Shown here: in pieces, positions 23,326 through 30,680 of the stretch
How the letters are laid out: each line of letters starts with the position of its first letter
Numbering within the stretch: the stretch's first letter is position 1
NCBI GenBank assembly: GCA_900757655.1
Contig: CAAEOT010000018.1
Coordinates: 1-36,058, forward strand
Length of the DNA: 36,058 nucleotides
Direction of reading: 5' to 3'
Origin: an uncultured Oscillospiraceae bacterium
GTDB lineage: Bacteria > Bacillota > Clostridia > Oscillospirales > Oscillospiraceae
Position numbers and translations under genes: made by a program
The notes under the pieces: model-generated
Database searches by the model: none
Told to the model about the DNA's origin: nothing
Seen by the model: only the letters and a program-made list of their open reading frames with translations

Positions 23326-24157
23326 GCTGTGCGCAGCGCATAGCAGGAGCAGACGCAGCAGTTGCAGATACCGAGGATCTTATCCTTACCGTCAATGTTC
23401 GTGATCTGATGTACAAAGCCGTTGTCCTCAGCACGCTGCAGGATCTCCATGACATCTTCGCGCGTTGCAGGACGGGCCTTGTTGGTCTCAATGGCGTAGG
23501 TCGCCATGTCGCCGACGGCGATGCACATATCCTCTTCCAAATGGCTGCAGCCTTCGCCGCGGACCCGGCGGGAACGGCGGCAGGAGCAGGCGCCGACTGC
23601 ACACTTGCCGTCGTACTTATCCAGCCAGTGAGACAGATGCTCCAGATCGACCGATTTCTGTTCCGATGGGATCGCTTTTTCGACCGGGACGACGTGCATG
23701 CCGATGCCGGCACCTCCGGGCGGCACCATGGGCGTGATCTTTTCCAGCGGCAGACGGGACATCCGCTCGAACATCGTCGCCACTTCCGGGTGCGCCGTGA
23801 CCGTGTCCAGATTCATATTCATATATTCTGCGCTGCCGAGTACGAACATGGGCAGCACGTACTGCTTGTGATGATCTTCGTTTTCCCAGTTGTATTCAAT
23901 CACACCGCGCAGAGCCAGCTCTTCCAGCAGCTCTTCCGTGCGTGCGAGCGGTTTGCCGCACTTTTTGGTGACTTCTGCTGCCGCGATCGGTACGCGCTTG
24001 TCCATGATGACGGCGACTTCCGCCATTTCATCCGTCACGACGTTTTTCGGCCCTAGATATTCCGGGAATTCCTCCGTTACCTTTTCCAGACCCAGCGCGA
24101 CCGGCATGCGGTCCGTGATCTTTTTGCACAGAAGCTTCAGTGCTTTCCTTCTGACAT
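23326..24157 (-). pseudogene. N-terminal third of the same oxidoreductase, with two single-base frameshifts
   Basis: The frame from 24107 encodes a winged-helix-like start, a CAVGACSCRRSRR iron-sulfur segment and, near its end, GICNCCVCSCYALR. It then runs into nonsense (the frame stays open to 22701). Adding one base near 23326-23331 (CGCACAGC read as CGCAACAGC) would join it to the downstream frame. A second one-base loss near 24142 separates the likely start at 24157 (MSEGK) from KALKLLCKKITDR, which is open but lacks a start. Corrected, the gene would encode about 901 residues. Both lesions are single missing bases. Real decay and sequence error are both possible. Confidence 0.72.
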
Positions 24158-24190
24158 GATGTTGTTGAGAGCGCCAGTTCAGTGCGCGTC

Positions 24191-24295
24191 ATGACGCTCC
24201 CTGATTTTTGCATTCTCTGGTTTGTGCTCGGCGTTGCCGTGGTGCTGGGGCTGGAAGCGCTGAAAAAACAGATGCAGAAAGCGACGGTCAACTAA
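24191..24295 (+). CDS. Possible 34-residue single-span membrane peptide
   Basis: The ATG at 24191 opens a short frame, MTLPDFCILWFVLGVAVVL..., with one clean membrane span (residues 6-22) and a basic tail (LKKQMQKATVN). The frame is open back to a stop at 24151 and could instead use a GTG three codons earlier. No good ribosome site is seen. It lies between the broken oxidoreductase gene and the tgt promoter. It may be a genuine small protein, the tail of a deleted gene or chance; I cannot separate these. Confidence 0.3.
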   Translation: MTLPDFCILWFVLGVAVVLGLEALKKQMQKATVN

Positions 24296-24324
24296 CACGT
24301 AACACGCAAATCTGCCGGGAACGC

Positions 24325-24352
24325 TTGACTTGATGCGGCAATCTGTTAGAAT
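24325..24352 (+). promoter_or_regulatory. Sigma-A promoter of tgt
   Basis: TTGACT (24325-24330), a 16-base spacer and TAGAAT (24347-24352). Having its own promoter fits tgt being separated from queA. Confidence 0.7.
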
Positions 24353-24386
24353 AAGTAGGCAACACCAACAGAAAGGCAAACAAGCT

Positions 24387-25517
24387 ATGTTTCAACTGAT
24401 TTGCAAAGACGGCCATGCGCGCCGCGGTGTGTTCACGACACCGCATGGCACGGTTCAGACGCCGGTGTTTATGAATGTCGGCACACAAGCGGCGATCAAG
24501 GGCGCGCTCTCGGCAGAGGATCTGGAGACGATCGGCTGTCAGGTCGAGCTGTCCAACACTTACCATCTGCACGTGCGCCCCGGTGATGAATTGATTCGCG
24601 ACTTGGGCGGCCTGCACAAATTCATGACCTGGGGCAAACCGATCCTGACCGACAGCGGCGGATTTCAGATTTTTTCTCTGGCGCAGCTGCGGAAGATCAC
24701 AGAGGAGGGGGTGGCCTTCAACTGCCATGTGGACGGCCGGCACATCTTCATGGGGCCGGAGGAGAGCATGCGCATTCAGGCAAACCTCGGCTCTGACATT
24801 GCGATGGCATTTGACGAGTGCATCAAGATCCCGTCGCCCTACGATTATGTGAAAAACTCCTGCGACCGGACATATCGCTGGCTGCAGCGCTGCAAGACGG
24901 CGCTCGCGGATTATACCGGCCGCGACGATGCAGTCAACCCCGGTCAGGTGCTCTTCGGCATCAATCAGGGCACGATTTTTCAGGATCTGCGCATTGAGCA
25001 CATGAAGAAGATCGCGGATCTTGATCTGGCCGGTTATGCAATCGGCGGCCTTGCGGTGGGGGAGACGACGCAGGAGATGTATGACACCATCGCCGCCGTC
25101 GAGCCCTATATGCCGGCTGACAAGCCGCGCTACCTGATGGGCGTCGGCACGCCGGGGAACATCATTGAATCCGTCGCGCGCGGCGTGGACTTTTTCGACT
25201 GTGTCATGCCGGCCCGCAATGGCCGCCATGGACATCTGTTCACCTGGTCGGGCGTTATCAATATCAAAAACGAGAAATATCAGCGCGATGAGCAGCCGAT
25301 CGACCCGCAGTGCGACTGCCCGGTTTGCCGGCGGTATTCCCGCGCCTATCTGCGCCATTTGTTCAAGGCGGAGGAGATGCTGGCCATGCGCTTTGCCGTG
25401 ATGCATAATTTGTATTTTTATAACACGCTCATGGCACGTATCCGCACGGCGATCGAGGCGGGGGAGTACGAGACGTTTCGGAAAAATTACTCATCCGTAC
25501 TGGATACGCGCATTTAA
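24387..25517 (+). CDS. tgt: tRNA-guanine(34) transglycosylase
   Basis: This 376-residue enzyme swaps guanine-34 of the anticodon for preQ1 in tRNAs for Asp, Asn, His and Tyr. LTDSGGFQIFSL contains the substrate-binding and catalytic aspartate region, GGLAVGE and DFFDCVMPARNGRHG follow, and the zinc site is CDCPVCRRYSRAYLRHLF plus a later histidine. The start at 24387 follows AGAAAGG at modest strength; in-frame upstream codons from 24330 lie inside the promoter and are excluded. QueA would act on the product of this enzyme, so the queuosine pathway is present though split. Confidence 0.96.
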   Translation: MFQLICKDGHARRGVFTTPHGTVQTPVFMNVGTQAAIKGALSAEDLETIGCQVELSNTYHLHVRPGDELIRDLGGLHKFMTWGKPILTDSGGFQIFSLAQLRKITEEGVAFNCHVDGRHIFMGPEESMRIQANLGSDIAMAFDECIKIPSPYDYVKNSCDRTYRWLQRCKTALADYTGRDDAVNPGQVLFGINQGTIFQDLRIEHMKKIADLDLAGYAIGGLAVGETTQEMYDTIAAVEPYMPADKPRYLMGVGTPGNIIESVARGVDFFDCVMPARNGRHGHLFTWSGVINIKNEKYQRDEQPIDPQCDCPVCRRYSRAYLRHLFKAEEMLAMRFAVMHNLYFYNTLMARIRTAIEAGEYETFRKNYSSVLDTRI

Positions 25518-25520
25518 TGC

Positions 25521-25549
25521 TTGCATTTGCATAGCAAAACAGATATAAT
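25521..25549 (+). promoter_or_regulatory. Sigma-A promoter of yajC
   Basis: TTGCAT (25521-25526), a 17-base spacer and a perfect TATAAT (25544-25549), starting three bases after the tgt stop. It gives yajC its own transcription start. Confidence 0.7.
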
Positions 25550-25577
25550 ATCTTTATCTTTATACGGAGGTAAAACC

Positions 25578-25958
25578 ATGGGAAGCTCTGGCGGATATTC
25601 ATCCATTATCATGATCGTTCTGATGCTTGTCATCTTCTATCTGTTCCTGATCCTTCCGGAGAACAAGAAGAAGAAAAAGCTCAATGAAATGCGTTCCAAT
25701 CTGAAAGTCGGTGACGATATTGTCACGATCGGCGGTATGATGGGCAAAGTCGTCCACGTCACGGACGACAGCGTGACCTTCGAGACCAGCGAGGATCAGG
25801 TTCGCATCCAGGTTGCCAAGTGGGCCATTTCCACGAATGCCCGCGCTGAGGCACAGGCTGCCAAGGAAGCGCAGGAGCGCAAGGCTGCCAAGCAGAAAGC
25901 GAAAGAAACAAAAAAGGAAGAGCCGAAGCACGAGGAGCCGAAGGGCCCCGAGGTATAA
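25578..25958 (+). CDS. yajC: Preprotein translocase accessory subunit YajC
   Basis: 126 residues. A single N-terminal membrane span (IIMIVLMLVIFYLFLILP, about residues 10-27) is followed by a basic KKKKK patch, then the conserved LKVGDDIVTIGGMMGKVVHVTDDSVTFET domain, and a charged lysine/glutamate-rich C-terminal tail longer than in many YajC proteins. YajC associates with SecDF at the Sec translocon. GGAGGTAAA precedes the ATG at 25578. The tgt-yajC order is conserved in bacteria, but secDF, the usual next genes, are not in this window. Confidence 0.93.
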   Translation: MGSSGGYSSIIMIVLMLVIFYLFLILPENKKKKKLNEMRSNLKVGDDIVTIGGMMGKVVHVTDDSVTFETSEDQVRIQVAKWAISTNARAEAQAAKEAQERKAAKQKAKETKKEEPKHEEPKGPEV

Positions 25959-25977
25959 AGCTGCTTTCGGAATGATT

Positions 25978-26031
25978 CACCCCCTGCAGGAATATGCTGT
26001 GATGCATACGTTCTGCAGGGGGTGTTTTTTT
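25978..26031 (+). terminator. Intrinsic terminator after yajC, overlapping the next ribosome site
   Basis: CACCCCCTGCAG pairs perfectly with CTGCAGGGGGTG; an inner ATGC/GCAT pair extends the structure, and seven T follow. The 3' arm (AGGGGG) and T run lie directly before the TTG start of the following gene. Confidence 0.85.
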
Positions 26032-26458
26032 GAATACGGAACAAAAATGGTTGCCGATGCTCTCGCGCACGGTGGCAGCTGCCCTGACCGGACTTGGGCT
26101 CACGCTGCTGTTGAGCTGGCTGGCTGCGTTTGCGATGAACTGCGAACTGGTGCCGGAGGTAGAGGCGCGGCTTGTGGCGCTCATTTGCTGTGCGCTCGCG
26201 TGCTTAGCGGCCGGCGCATTCTCGCCGCGGCCGGAGCAGGGGAGGGCGCTTGGTGGAGCCATGACGTGGGCAATGTGGGCGATCGGATATCTCATTCTGA
26301 AAGCGGCTGTCGGAGCGCAGATTTTTTGCGCCGCTACCGGCGTTACGCTGCTGACCACGCTGGCTGCCGCAATCGCTGGTTCGTGCATTTTTCATAAAAA
26401 GTTACGAAATAGAACAAAGAAGAAAAAACGGAAACAGAAGAGAAATTACGCATTGTAA
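26030..26458 (+). CDS. TIGR04086-like membrane protein
   Basis: 142 residues with four membrane spans (roughly 14-36, 47-64, 76-94 and 100-118) and a strongly basic tail (KKLRNRTKKKKRKQKRN). Size, topology and position just after yajC fit the TIGR04086 family of clostridial membrane proteins of unknown role. The proposed start is TTG at 26030, with AGGGGG of the terminator arm serving as ribosome site. An internal ATG at 26057 lacks one but would still keep all spans. No function should be assigned. Confidence 0.7.
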   Translation: MNTEQKWLPMLSRTVAAALTGLGLTLLLSWLAAFAMNCELVPEVEARLVALICCALACLAAGAFSPRPEQGRALGGAMTWAMWAIGYLILKAAVGAQIFCAATGVTLLTTLAAAIAGSCIFHKKLRNRTKKKKRKQKRNYAL

Positions 26459-26745
26459 TCAGACGACAGGTTTACATAATTATAACGTGATTACCTATAT
26501 ATTGCGCATCTGGTGCTGCGATTACCGAAATATAGTCATACACTGCTGAAAGCACTGAGCACCTCGCCCTGCTCAGTTACAAGGTTTACATAATATCGTT
26601 AACATAATTTCTTGTCATAATAAACAAAAATGAACAAATTCTGACGAACTACTTGATAACATTTTTGATTTGTATTATATTATGTCTACAATGCGTTATG
26701 TAAATTGTCATGTTATGAGTGCACTTTCATAAGCTGTCAGTGGTG
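26459..26745. other. AT-rich intergenic region upstream of the spoIIM-like gene
   Basis: About 290 bases without a gene, markedly AT-rich against its GC-rich neighbours. It holds repeated TTTACATAAT-type elements (listed separately) and a possible sigma-E-like pair just before the next gene: TCATGTT (26708-26714), 13 bases, CATAAGCT (26728-26735). That pair would place the transcription start only a few bases before the chosen ATG, so either the start codon is later or the match is chance. Confidence 0.5.
26468..26704. repeat. Repeated AGGTTTACATAAT elements
   Basis: AGGTTTACATAAT occurs exactly at 26468-26480 and 26582-26594, a near copy GTTAACATAAT follows at 26598-26608, and the inverted core TTATGTAAA lies at 26696-26704. 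The complement ATTATGTAAAC equals the XerD-side half of the Bacillus subtilis dif site. The matching XerC half is not convincing at either copy. Confidence 0.6.
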
Positions 26746-27351
26746 ATGAATGTGCGACATAACAGATTGCATGTGCGCCGGAAACCGGCCGCATCTCACT
26801 TTCCGCTGCCGCCGCTGATCGCGATTGGTATGGCGGCAGGTTATGTGATTGGCTGCTGCTTCGGCGCCAACGCTGCGCTGCCGGAGCCGTCGAATCCGGT
26901 TCTTTCGTTTTTGAGCAGCAGCGGCGCGGGCGGGACGCTGTACGGTGGTTTGCTGCCGGAATTGTGTGTCTCATGCGCCTATGGTTTTGCGTTTTTGCTG
27001 CTGTCTACATCTTATCTTGGTTTTTTGCTGATACCGGCCGTTTTCGGCGTTAAAGGCTTTTTGTCCGCGTGTACGGCGGCTGCCTTCCTGAATTCCGGCT
27101 GCGACCATGCGTTTTGGCTCTCATGCGTTGCGGTCGGGCTGCCTGGCGTTTTTCTTGTGCCGGCGCTGTTTCTGCTCGGCACGCTCTGCGCGCAGATGTC
27201 TGTGCGCCTGCTCGAGCAGCGGCGCGGCCTGCCGGTTCCCGTGACATCGGAGCGATATTCCCGGGAGCTGGCGCTTGTGTTCTGCCTGCTGCTGGCGGCT
27301 GCGGCCGCTGCGTGCTATGCAGTACCATTTTTCACACGGCTTATTCTGTGA
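26746..27351 (+). CDS. spoIIM: SpoIIM-like membrane protein (stage II sporulation)
   Basis: 201 residues with about five membrane spans. The central part, LGFLLIPAVFGVKGFLSACTAAAF followed by CVAVGLPGVFLVPALFLLGTL, resembles the SpoIIM/DUF95 family, in which SpoIIM with SpoIID and SpoIIP drives engulfment of the forespore. Similarity is moderate by eye. Context helps: spoIIM lies close upstream of xerD in Bacillus subtilis too, and xerD follows here after 47 bases. The start is uncertain: ATG at 26746 has only a weak ribosome site, and a GTG nine codons upstream has none. The call should be read as probable. Confidence 0.6.
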   Translation: MNVRHNRLHVRRKPAASHFPLPPLIAIGMAAGYVIGCCFGANAALPEPSNPVLSFLSSSGAGGTLYGGLLPELCVSCAYGFAFLLLSTSYLGFLLIPAVFGVKGFLSACTAAAFLNSGCDHAFWLSCVAVGLPGVFLVPALFLLGTLCAQMSVRLLEQRRGLPVPVTSERYSRELALVFCLLLAAAAAACYAVPFFTRLIL

Positions 27352-27398
27352 CCTGTGGTCACTGTGGATGAAATCTGATTGGAAAGGGGGAAGTCGTC

Positions 27399-28289
27399 AT
27401 GCGGGATTCCGACGGAATGGAATTGTTCGAATCCTATCTGCGCGACGTTAAGCGCTCCTCGCAAAACACGATTTCCTCATACCTGCGGGATATCCGCCAA
27501 CTCAGCGAATACCTGCATGCACACACGGACGCCGACCTCGGCTCTGCGGAAGAGGAAGAGCTGTGTGAATATATCGACTGGATGCGCAGCAACGGCAAGT
27601 CTGTTGCCACTGTTTCCCGGGCAATCGCATCGCTGAAAAATTTCTATGGGTTTCTGCTCAATAATCACTATGTGCAGCATAATCCGACCGGAAAGCTTGT
27701 GCCGGACAAGGCCAAGCAGAAGCTGCCGCAGATCCTCTCGAGCAAGGAAGTCGAGCTGCTGCTGGCACAGCCGGAATGTACGGACGCCAAGGGCTACCGT
27801 GACCGCGCCATGCTCGAGCTGCTGTATGCGACCGGCATCCGCGTCAGCGAGCTGATCTCGCTGAACATTACGGACGTGAACCTTTCTGCAGGCGTTATCC
27901 GCTGCCAGGGCCGCGACAAATCGCGCATGATCCCTATGTATCCGGCAGCCGTGCGCGCACTCACGGAGTACATCAACTTCATCCGCCCGCAGATGATCGC
28001 TGCGCCGGATGAACAGGCACTGTTTGTCAATGTCAGCGGGGAACGGATGTCGCGTCAGGGCTTCTGGAAGCTCATCAAGAACTATCAGACCAAGGCCGGC
28101 ATCGAAAAGACGATCACACCGCACACACTGCGTCATTCCTTCGCGGCACATCTGCTGGAAAATGGTGCCGATATCCACGCCATTCAGGAAATGCTCGGCC
28201 ATGCGGACATCTCCTCGACGCAGATTTATTCGCATCTGGTCAGCAAGCAGCTCAAGGATGTTTACAACAAAGCGCACCCGCGCGCATAA
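27399..28289 (+). CDS. xerD: Tyrosine recombinase XerD
   Basis: A 296-residue site-specific recombinase that, with XerC, resolves chromosome dimers at dif. The N-terminal SAM-like core-binding domain covers residues 8-95; the catalytic domain has R148 (ATGIRVSEL), K174, H242-x2-R245 (HTLRHSFAAHLLENG), H268 and nucleophile Y277 (STQIYSHL). All catalytic residues are present and the length is normal. AAAGGGGGAA precedes the ATG. It follows the spoIIM-like gene, an arrangement also found in Bacillus. XerC and XerD are hard to separate by eye; context favours XerD. Confidence 0.92.
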   Translation: MRDSDGMELFESYLRDVKRSSQNTISSYLRDIRQLSEYLHAHTDADLGSAEEEELCEYIDWMRSNGKSVATVSRAIASLKNFYGFLLNNHYVQHNPTGKLVPDKAKQKLPQILSSKEVELLLAQPECTDAKGYRDRAMLELLYATGIRVSELISLNITDVNLSAGVIRCQGRDKSRMIPMYPAAVRALTEYINFIRPQMIAAPDEQALFVNVSGERMSRQGFWKLIKNYQTKAGIEKTITPHTLRHSFAAHLLENGADIHAIQEMLGHADISSTQIYSHLVSKQLKDVYNKAHPRA

Positions 28290-28302
28290 ATTGTGTGTTT
28301 TC

Positions 28303-28335
28303 AAGCGCTCCGAAACATTCGGGGCGCTTTTTCTT
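28303..28335 (+). terminator. Intrinsic terminator after xerD
   Basis: A 12-bp stem AAGCGCTCCGAA/TTCGGGGCGCTT (one G-T pair) with an ACA loop and a following T-rich run. Confidence 0.88.
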
Positions 28336-28345
28336 TTCCCGGCAG

Positions 28346-28374
28346 TTGCTTGCAGGACGAAAATGTGCTATATT
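28346..28374 (+). promoter_or_regulatory. Probable promoter of ruvCAB
   Basis: TTGCTT (28346-28351), a 17-base spacer and TATATT (28369-28374), about 20 bases before the ruvC start. No SOS (LexA) box was recognised nearby. Confidence 0.5.
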
Positions 28375-28395
28375 TATTTAATTGGAGTGATGCTT

Positions 28396-28911
28396 ATGCG
28401 GATTCTGGGGGTTGACCCCGGCATCGCCACGGTCGGCTTTGCGGTGCTGGACGCGGAAAAGCGCAGCCAGCGGCTGCTGACCTGCGGCGTGATCACGACA
28501 CCGGCCAAAACGCAGCTTTCCAGCCGGCTTGACCAGATCTACCGGGACCTGAATGAACTCATCGCGCAGTTTCACCCGAAGGTGATGGCGGTCGAGGAGC
28601 TGTTTTTCAACACAAATATCACGACCGGCATTGCTGTCGCCCATAGCCGTGGCATCATTCTGCTCTCGGGCCATCAGGCCGGGCTGCAGATCTATGAATA
28701 CACGCCGCTGCAGGTCAAGCAGGCAGTCGTTGGTTACGGCCGCGCGGACAAAAAGCAGGTTATGGATATGGTGCGCCGCATTCTGTCCCTGCAGTCGGTC
28801 CCGAAACCAGATGATGCGGCGGATGCCGTCGCCATCGCACTCTGCCATGCGCGCAGTGCCACATCTTTGATCTATCAACAGGAGAAATTTGACCCATGTT
28901 CTACCACATAA
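28396..28911 (+). CDS. ruvC: Holliday junction resolvase RuvC
   Basis: A 171-residue endonuclease that cuts Holliday junctions symmetrically as a dimer. The catalytic acidic residues are in place: D7 (MRILGVDPG), E67/E68 (VMAVEELFF), D140 and D143 (PKPDDAADAVAIALCH). The start ATG at 28396 follows TTGGAG at good spacing; an ATG two codons upstream is possible. It overlaps ruvA by 16 bases, so the three ruv genes form one operon. Confidence 0.95.
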   Translation: MRILGVDPGIATVGFAVLDAEKRSQRLLTCGVITTPAKTQLSSRLDQIYRDLNELIAQFHPKVMAVEELFFNTNITTGIAVAHSRGIILLSGHQAGLQIYEYTPLQVKQAVVGYGRADKKQVMDMVRRILSLQSVPKPDDAADAVAIALCHARSATSLIYQQEKFDPCSTT

Positions 28912-29507
28912 ACGGTGTCGTTACCGATATCGAACCGAATCTGGTCGTGCTGGAGTGCGGCGGGGTCGGCTACGCGCTCAACGCCAGCCTGAACACGATC
29001 AGCAGCGTCAGAACCGGAGAGCGCGTCAAGCTCTATACTTACGAGATCATCCGCGAAGATGTGCATGATCTCTACGGCTTTGCCAGCAAGAGCGAGAAGC
29101 ACTGCTTTGAGCTGCTGCTTGCCATCTCCGGCGTCGGGCCGAAGGCGGCGCTGTCGATTCTTTCGTCCAACACGCCGGATGGGCTGGCGCTGGCGGTGCT
29201 CAACGGCGATGAAAAGGCGCTCACGAGCGCGCCCGGCATCGGCAAGCGCATTGCGCAGCGCATCCTGCTCGAACTCAAGGACAAGATGGCCAAGGAAAGC
29301 GCGAGCGTCGACTTTGCGGATCTGATGCCGGCGGTGCCCGCGTCGGATTCGGCTTCGGCCGCGCGCAGCGATGCGATTGCCGGCCTGACGGTGCTTGGCT
29401 ACAGTATGCCGGAGATCAATGCAGCACTGCGCACACTGCCGTCTATTGAGGGCATGAGCGCCGATCAGATCATCAAGGCCGCGCTGCGCGCCATGATGCA
29501 GCAGTAA
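28896..29507 (+). CDS. ruvA: Holliday junction branch-migration subunit RuvA
   Basis: 203 residues. Domain I is an OB fold (MFYHINGVVTDIEPNLVVLECGGVGYAL), domain II carries two helix-hairpin-helix motifs (LLLAISGVGPKAALSILS and LTSAPGIGKRIAQRILLELKDK), and domain III (residues about 150-203) binds RuvB. RuvA tetramers hold the four-way junction for the RuvB motors. CAGGAGAAA lies in the end of ruvC before the ATG. Confidence 0.96.
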   Translation: MFYHINGVVTDIEPNLVVLECGGVGYALNASLNTISSVRTGERVKLYTYEIIREDVHDLYGFASKSEKHCFELLLAISGVGPKAALSILSSNTPDGLALAVLNGDEKALTSAPGIGKRIAQRILLELKDKMAKESASVDFADLMPAVPASDSASAARSDAIAGLTVLGYSMPEINAALRTLPSIEGMSADQIIKAALRAMMQQ

Positions 29508-29523
29508 GCAGGGAGGAGCGCAT

Positions 29524-30564
29524 ATGAGCATCAGTTTTTCCGAGGACGCCCAGCAGGAGGTCGTCACATCTTCCCGCGTACTGCCGGAAGATTCCGGCGA
29601 GGGTTCTCTGCGCCCGCGGCTGCTGAAGGATTATACCGGTCAGGAAAAAGCGAAAGAGAATCTGCAGGTCTGTATCGACGCGGCGCGTTTGCGCGGTGAG
29701 CCGCTCGATCACGTGCTGCTCTACGGACCTCCGGGTCTTGGCAAGACGACGATGGCTGCCGTCATCGCAAATGAGATGGGCGTGAATATGCGTATCACCT
29801 CCGGCCCAGCCATCGAAAAGGCCGGCGATCTGGCGGCTTTGCTGACCAATCTCCAGGAAAATGACATCCTGTTTGTGGACGAGATCCATCGGCTCAACCG
29901 CGCGGTGGAGGAGATCCTTTACCCGGCCATGGAGGACTATGCAATCGACATCATCATTGGCAAGGGCCCGTCTGCCAATTCGATCCGGCTGGATCTGCCG
30001 CACTTCACGCTCATCGGAGCGACCACGCGCGCCGGGCAGCTGACCGCGCCACTGCGCGACCGCTTTGGTGTCAATCTGCGTTTGGAACTCTACAGTCCGG
30101 AGGAACTGCAGAAGATCGTGGAACGCAGCGCTGGGATCCTCAAGGTGGAGATTGACAGCGCCGGCGCGTATGAGATCGCCTCGCGTTCGCGCGGAACGCC
30201 GCGTATCGCCAACCGTCTGCTCAAGCGCGTGCGTGACTATGCGCAAGTACGCGCTGACGGCATCATCACGAAAGAAGTTGCCAACGCCGCGCTGCTGCGT
30301 CTCGAAGTGGACGAAATGGGGCTCGATGCGACGGACCGGCGCATGCTGCGCAGCATCATCGAGTTTTATCATGGCGGACCAGTTGGCCTGGAGACGCTTG
30401 CGGCGACAATCGGTGAGGAAGCCGTGACGCTCGAGGATGTCTATGAGCCGTATCTGCTGCAGCAGGGCTTCCTGACGCGCACGCCACGAGGCCGCTGCGT
30501 CACACGCCGCGCTTACGAGCACCTTGGCTTGGAATATATCGGCCAGCAGGAGATCGATCTCTGA
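29524..30564 (+). CDS. ruvB: Holliday junction helicase motor RuvB
   Basis: A 346-residue AAA+ motor that pumps DNA through the RuvA-bound junction. Walker A is GPPGLGKTT (residues 68-76), Walker B is ILFVDEIHR, and the sensor/arginine-finger region is GATTRAGQLTAPLRDRFG. The C-terminal winged helix ends LQQGFLTRTPRGRCVT. GGGAGGAG precedes the ATG, 16 bases after ruvA. It is the last gene of the operon; no clear terminator was seen before the next promoter. Confidence 0.97.
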   Translation: MSISFSEDAQQEVVTSSRVLPEDSGEGSLRPRLLKDYTGQEKAKENLQVCIDAARLRGEPLDHVLLYGPPGLGKTTMAAVIANEMGVNMRITSGPAIEKAGDLAALLTNLQENDILFVDEIHRLNRAVEEILYPAMEDYAIDIIIGKGPSANSIRLDLPHFTLIGATTRAGQLTAPLRDRFGVNLRLELYSPEELQKIVERSAGILKVEIDSAGAYEIASRSRGTPRIANRLLKRVRDYAQVRADGIITKEVANAALLRLEVDEMGLDATDRRMLRSIIEFYHGGPVGLETLAATIGEEAVTLEDVYEPYLLQQGFLTRTPRGRCVTRRAYEHLGLEYIGQQEIDL

Positions 30565-30603
30565 AAAAATGCTGAAGGTCGCCGAAAACGTACATAACGT
30601 GCA

Positions 30604-30648
30604 TTTTGTACAAAAATGTATTGACTTTTCAACGATTTTAGCTATAAT
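30604..30648 (+). promoter_or_regulatory. Promoter of the sigma-factor gene with upstream palindrome
   Basis: TTGACT (30621-30626), a 16-base spacer and a perfect TATAAT (30643-30648). Just upstream, TTTTGTACAAAA (30604-30615) is a perfect 12-base palindrome, six bases before the -35, and is a candidate operator. Confidence 0.7.
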
Positions 30649-30680
30649 TTGTTTTGTGTGGTATTGGAGTTTAAAAGGCT

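Noticed and set aside
26454..26495. Complete dif site at the first AGGTTTACATAAT copy
   Set aside because: The XerD-side arm matches well, but the 11 bases where the XerC arm should be match the Bacillus site at only about three positions. I kept it as a repeat, not as dif.
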